DNA from: Stutzerimonas kunmingensis
Lineage (GTDB): Bacteria > Pseudomonadota > Gammaproteobacteria > Pseudomonadales > Pseudomonadaceae
Direction: 5' to 3'
DNA length: 64,000 bases
Assembly: GCF_021432085.1 (NCBI RefSeq)
Contig: NZ_CP090366.1
Location: forward strand, 1,364,001-1,428,000
Position 1 is the first letter of the stretch, and each line of letters begins with the position of its first letter. Both the position numbers and the translations under genes were made by a program. Below, in pieces: positions 62,398 to 64,000 of the stretch. The notes under the pieces are model-generated. The model made no database searches and was not told the origin of the DNA. It saw only the letters and a program-made list of their open reading frames with translations.

Positions 62398-63663
62398 TCA
62401 GCCGGCCAGCAGCTGCGTCAGCGCGTGTAGCGCCAGACCGACCAGCCCGCCGACCAGCGTGCCGTTGATGCGGATGTACTGCAGGTCCTTGCCGACGCTC
62501 TGTTCCAGCTGCTCGACCAGCTCGCGGCTTTCCCAGTTCTCCACGCGCTGCGCGATATAGGCGCCGATCTGCCCGCGATAGCGCTCCAGCAGGCCGGGCG
62601 CGGCGGCCAGCAGTTGCTCGTTGATCCAGTTGCGCATGGATTCGTCCGCCGCCAGGCCGTCGCCGAGGCCGCGGCAGAGGCTGACGATGCGTCGGCCGAT
62701 GCGTGAATCGTCACTGGCCAGGTCGCTCTCCAGCCAGGCGGTGAGTTCCTGCCAGAGGTTGCCGAAATAGGCGCTGGTAGCCGGGTGCTCCAAGAGCTGC
62801 GCGAGGATGCGCTCGACCTCCAGGGCGTATTGCGGGTCCTGCTCCAGGCGCTCGATGTATTCGCTGACGTGTTCGTCGAAACGCTGGCGGATCAGATGCT
62901 CGGGGTCGGCGGCGATCTCGGCGATCAATGCGGACAGGCCATCGACGAACTTGTTCGCCGACCAGCCGCTCACCGGCCGGCTCAGGCCGAGATAGCGCAG
63001 GGTGCGGATTTCCCGGCTGATGGCGTCGGCGACCAGCGCGCGGGTTTCCTCATCCTGCATGATCGAATCGAGGCGGATCAGCAACTCGTCGAGCATCGCC
63101 TGATGCCGGCCCTGGCTGGTCAGCACGCGCAAGGCCTGGGCCAGCGGGGCGGAGAGGTCGAACCTGCGCAGTCGCGTGGTCACCTTGGCCTCGACGAAGG
63201 CGCGCACGCGCTCGTCATGCAGCGCGGCGATGCCGAAATGTGCAACGCCGGTGAGCCTGCGGCCGACCGCCTCGGCATTGCTCGGATGGCGTAGCCAGCC
63301 GGCCAGGCGCGAGGCGATGTCGAGTTCCTGCAGCTTGGCGAGCACCAGCGGCGTGGCGAGGAAATGCGTGGTGATGAAGCTGGACAGGTTCTGACCGATG
63401 CGTGCCTTGCTGCGCGGGATGATCGCCGTGTGCGGGATCGGCAGACCCAGCGGGTGGCGGAACAGCGCGGTGACGGCGAACCAGTCGGCGATCGCGCCGA
63501 TCATGGCGGCTTCGGCGAACGAGGCGACGTAGCCCCAGGCCGAATGGCTGGCTTCGAAGCGTGTCGCGACGATGTAGAGCAGGGCGGCCAGTAGCAACAG
63601 AAGGCCGGCGACCAGCTTCATGCGCGAAACCGGTGACTGCCAGGCGCTGATCATGGAACGCAT
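62398..63663 (-). CDS. DUF445 family inner-membrane protein (YjiN-like)
   Basis: 421 aa. Two membrane spans near the N-terminus (about 15-36 and 42-65) with MIGAIADWFAVTALFRHPLGLPIPHTAIIP, the conserved DUF445 signature (split: GAIADWFAVTALF, HPLGLPIPHTAI), then a long helical cytoplasmic or periplasmic middle, and one C-terminal hydrophobic helix (LVGGLVGLALHALTQLLAG). E. coli YjiN is uncharacterised. GAGGAC lies about 8 bases before the chosen ATG; an upstream extension of 29 codons is not supported. Confidence 0.88.
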   Translation of the reverse strand: MRSMISAWQSPVSRMKLVAGLLLLLAALLYIVATRFEASHSAWGYVASFAEAAMIGAIADWFAVTALFRHPLGLPIPHTAIIPRSKARIGQNLSSFITTHFLATPLVLAKLQELDIASRLAGWLRHPSNAEAVGRRLTGVAHFGIAALHDERVRAFVEAKVTTRLRRFDLSAPLAQALRVLTSQGRHQAMLDELLIRLDSIMQDEETRALVADAISREIRTLRYLGLSRPVSGWSANKFVDGLSALIAEIAADPEHLIRQRFDEHVSEYIERLEQDPQYALEVERILAQLLEHPATSAYFGNLWQELTAWLESDLASDDSRIGRRIVSLCRGLGDGLAADESMRNWINEQLLAAAPGLLERYRGQIGAYIAQRVENWESRELVEQLEQSVGKDLQYIRINGTLVGGLVGLALHALTQLLAG

Positions 63664-63961
63664 GCAGGTCCTCGTCGTGTGGGCGAATGGAATCTCTAGG
63701 GGGTAGACAGCGAAGCAGGGCGATGAGGTCGGCGCTTGAATGAAACGCATGATGATGCGGATCGTCAGGCGGTTGGGCTAGCTGGGCTGAAACTTGCCTG
63801 CAGGATGGATTCGTACGGCAGCCTGGACCAGGCCGGTGCCGCTGCTTGAGACGGCACGGCTGCGCCGAGGTCCACCCGACGGACTCTGCTGAATCGCCGG
63901 GTGGATGTCGCTTCGCGCATCCACCGGAACACGCCCGGTGGATGTAATCGCCGGAGGTGGA
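63664..63961. other. Intergenic spacer without recognisable genes
   Basis: 298 bases upstream of the DUF445 gene. I see no gene; the only structure is the GTGGATG-type repeat listed separately. Confidence 0.6.
63897..63944. repeat. Short GGTGGATG / CATCCACC repeat cluster
   Basis: GGTGGATG (63900-63907) pairs with CATCCACC (63918-63925), forming a hairpin; another copy CCCGGTGGATG follows at 63934-63944, and a related inverted TCCACCCG lies just upstream at 63871. Related GTGGAT-hairpin repeats are common between Pseudomonas genes as I recall. Probably an intergenic repeat family, not a gene. Confidence 0.5.
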
Positions 63962-64000
63962 TCAGACCTCGTCGTCCTCTTCCTCGCGGATCAGCACGTA
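63962..64000 (-). CDS. C-terminal tail of an unidentified minus-strand gene, truncated by the window edge
   Basis: Reading inward from the right edge on the minus strand, the last 12 codons give YVLIREEEDDEV followed by TGA. A strongly acidic C-terminus like this is normal for a real protein, and the codon use fits, but the visible part is too short to name. Confidence 0.4.
   Translation of the reverse strand, partial: YVLIREEEDDEV

Overview
The window is a high-GC, gene-dense gammaproteobacterial chromosome segment that fits Pseudomonas in the broad sense, most likely the Stutzerimonas (P. stutzeri) group. The main reasons are a BraC-type branched-chain amino acid uptake operon, a rapA / small gene / alkB / ccoM / phaJ / fadD2 / fadD1 block arranged much as I recall around PA3299-PA3308 of P. 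aeruginosa, a CcoM subunit of the cbb3 oxidase, a secreted pullulanase (starch use is typical of P. stutzeri) and a Pseudomonas-type REP inverted repeat. I see no tRNA, rRNA, CRISPR array, prophage, transposase or plasmid gene; this is mostly core chromosome with some accessory genes.

Layout. 1-3042: the 3' end of an MSHA/pilus-type adhesin (DUF6701), a META-domain lipoprotein pair and a secreted dienelactone-hydrolase-like enzyme. 3228-8248 (minus): the braC-braDEFG (liv) uptake system, with an intrinsic terminator between braC and the permease genes. 8448-12111: a DUF2288 gene, then a PhnD/PhnC/PhnE/PhnE-type oxyanion ABC operon. 12337-16845: a putative small gene, uppP, a tartronate-semialdehyde-reductase-like / hydroxypyruvate-isomerase-like pair and a spinster-type MFS carrier. 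17003-23516: a YegD-type Hsp70, a CHAD protein, RapA, a small gene, alkB and a small coupled gene. 23517-23935: a compact oxygen-regulated unit holding two ANR/FNR boxes, a transcript of about 208 nt that matches PhrS in size and position, and the 35-aa ccoM gene. 23940-31648: pullulanase, phaJ, fadD2, fadD1.

31824-35378: two tandem chemoreceptors of identical length (561 aa). 35647-42387: a secreted M28 aminopeptidase, hrpA (with a REP inverted-repeat insertion translated in frame) and a RarD-like permease. 42489-47171: an FHA protein / Ser-Thr kinase / PP2C phosphatase module and an orphan histidine kinase. 47194-51162: an SpoU-type RNA methyltransferase, an FAD-dependent oxidoreductase, an rlmE gene away from ftsH, and an ion channel with an unusual selectivity filter. 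51227-59912: hydrolases, RNase Z, a DUF1624-type membrane protein, a VOC/YCII pair, a CPBP/ClpP-fold pair, a carboxypeptidase-G2-like enzyme and a HIT protein. 60021-64000: a NitT/TauT-type ABC operon whose ATPase has a non-canonical signature motif, a DUF445 protein, a small repeat, and the tail of one more minus-strand gene.

The most interesting item is the ccoM locus. Putting the perfect ANR palindrome at -41.5 predicts a transcript start near 23723, and the strong terminator ends near 23930. The resulting RNA of about 208 nt encodes CcoM and is close to the size I recall for the ANR-dependent riboregulator PhrS. This suggests that one RNA is both an oxidase-subunit mRNA and a regulatory RNA. 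The second is the 111-bp in-frame REP-pair insertion in hrpA, bounded by 11-bp direct repeats. All family assignments come from reading motifs and from memory; no database search was run.
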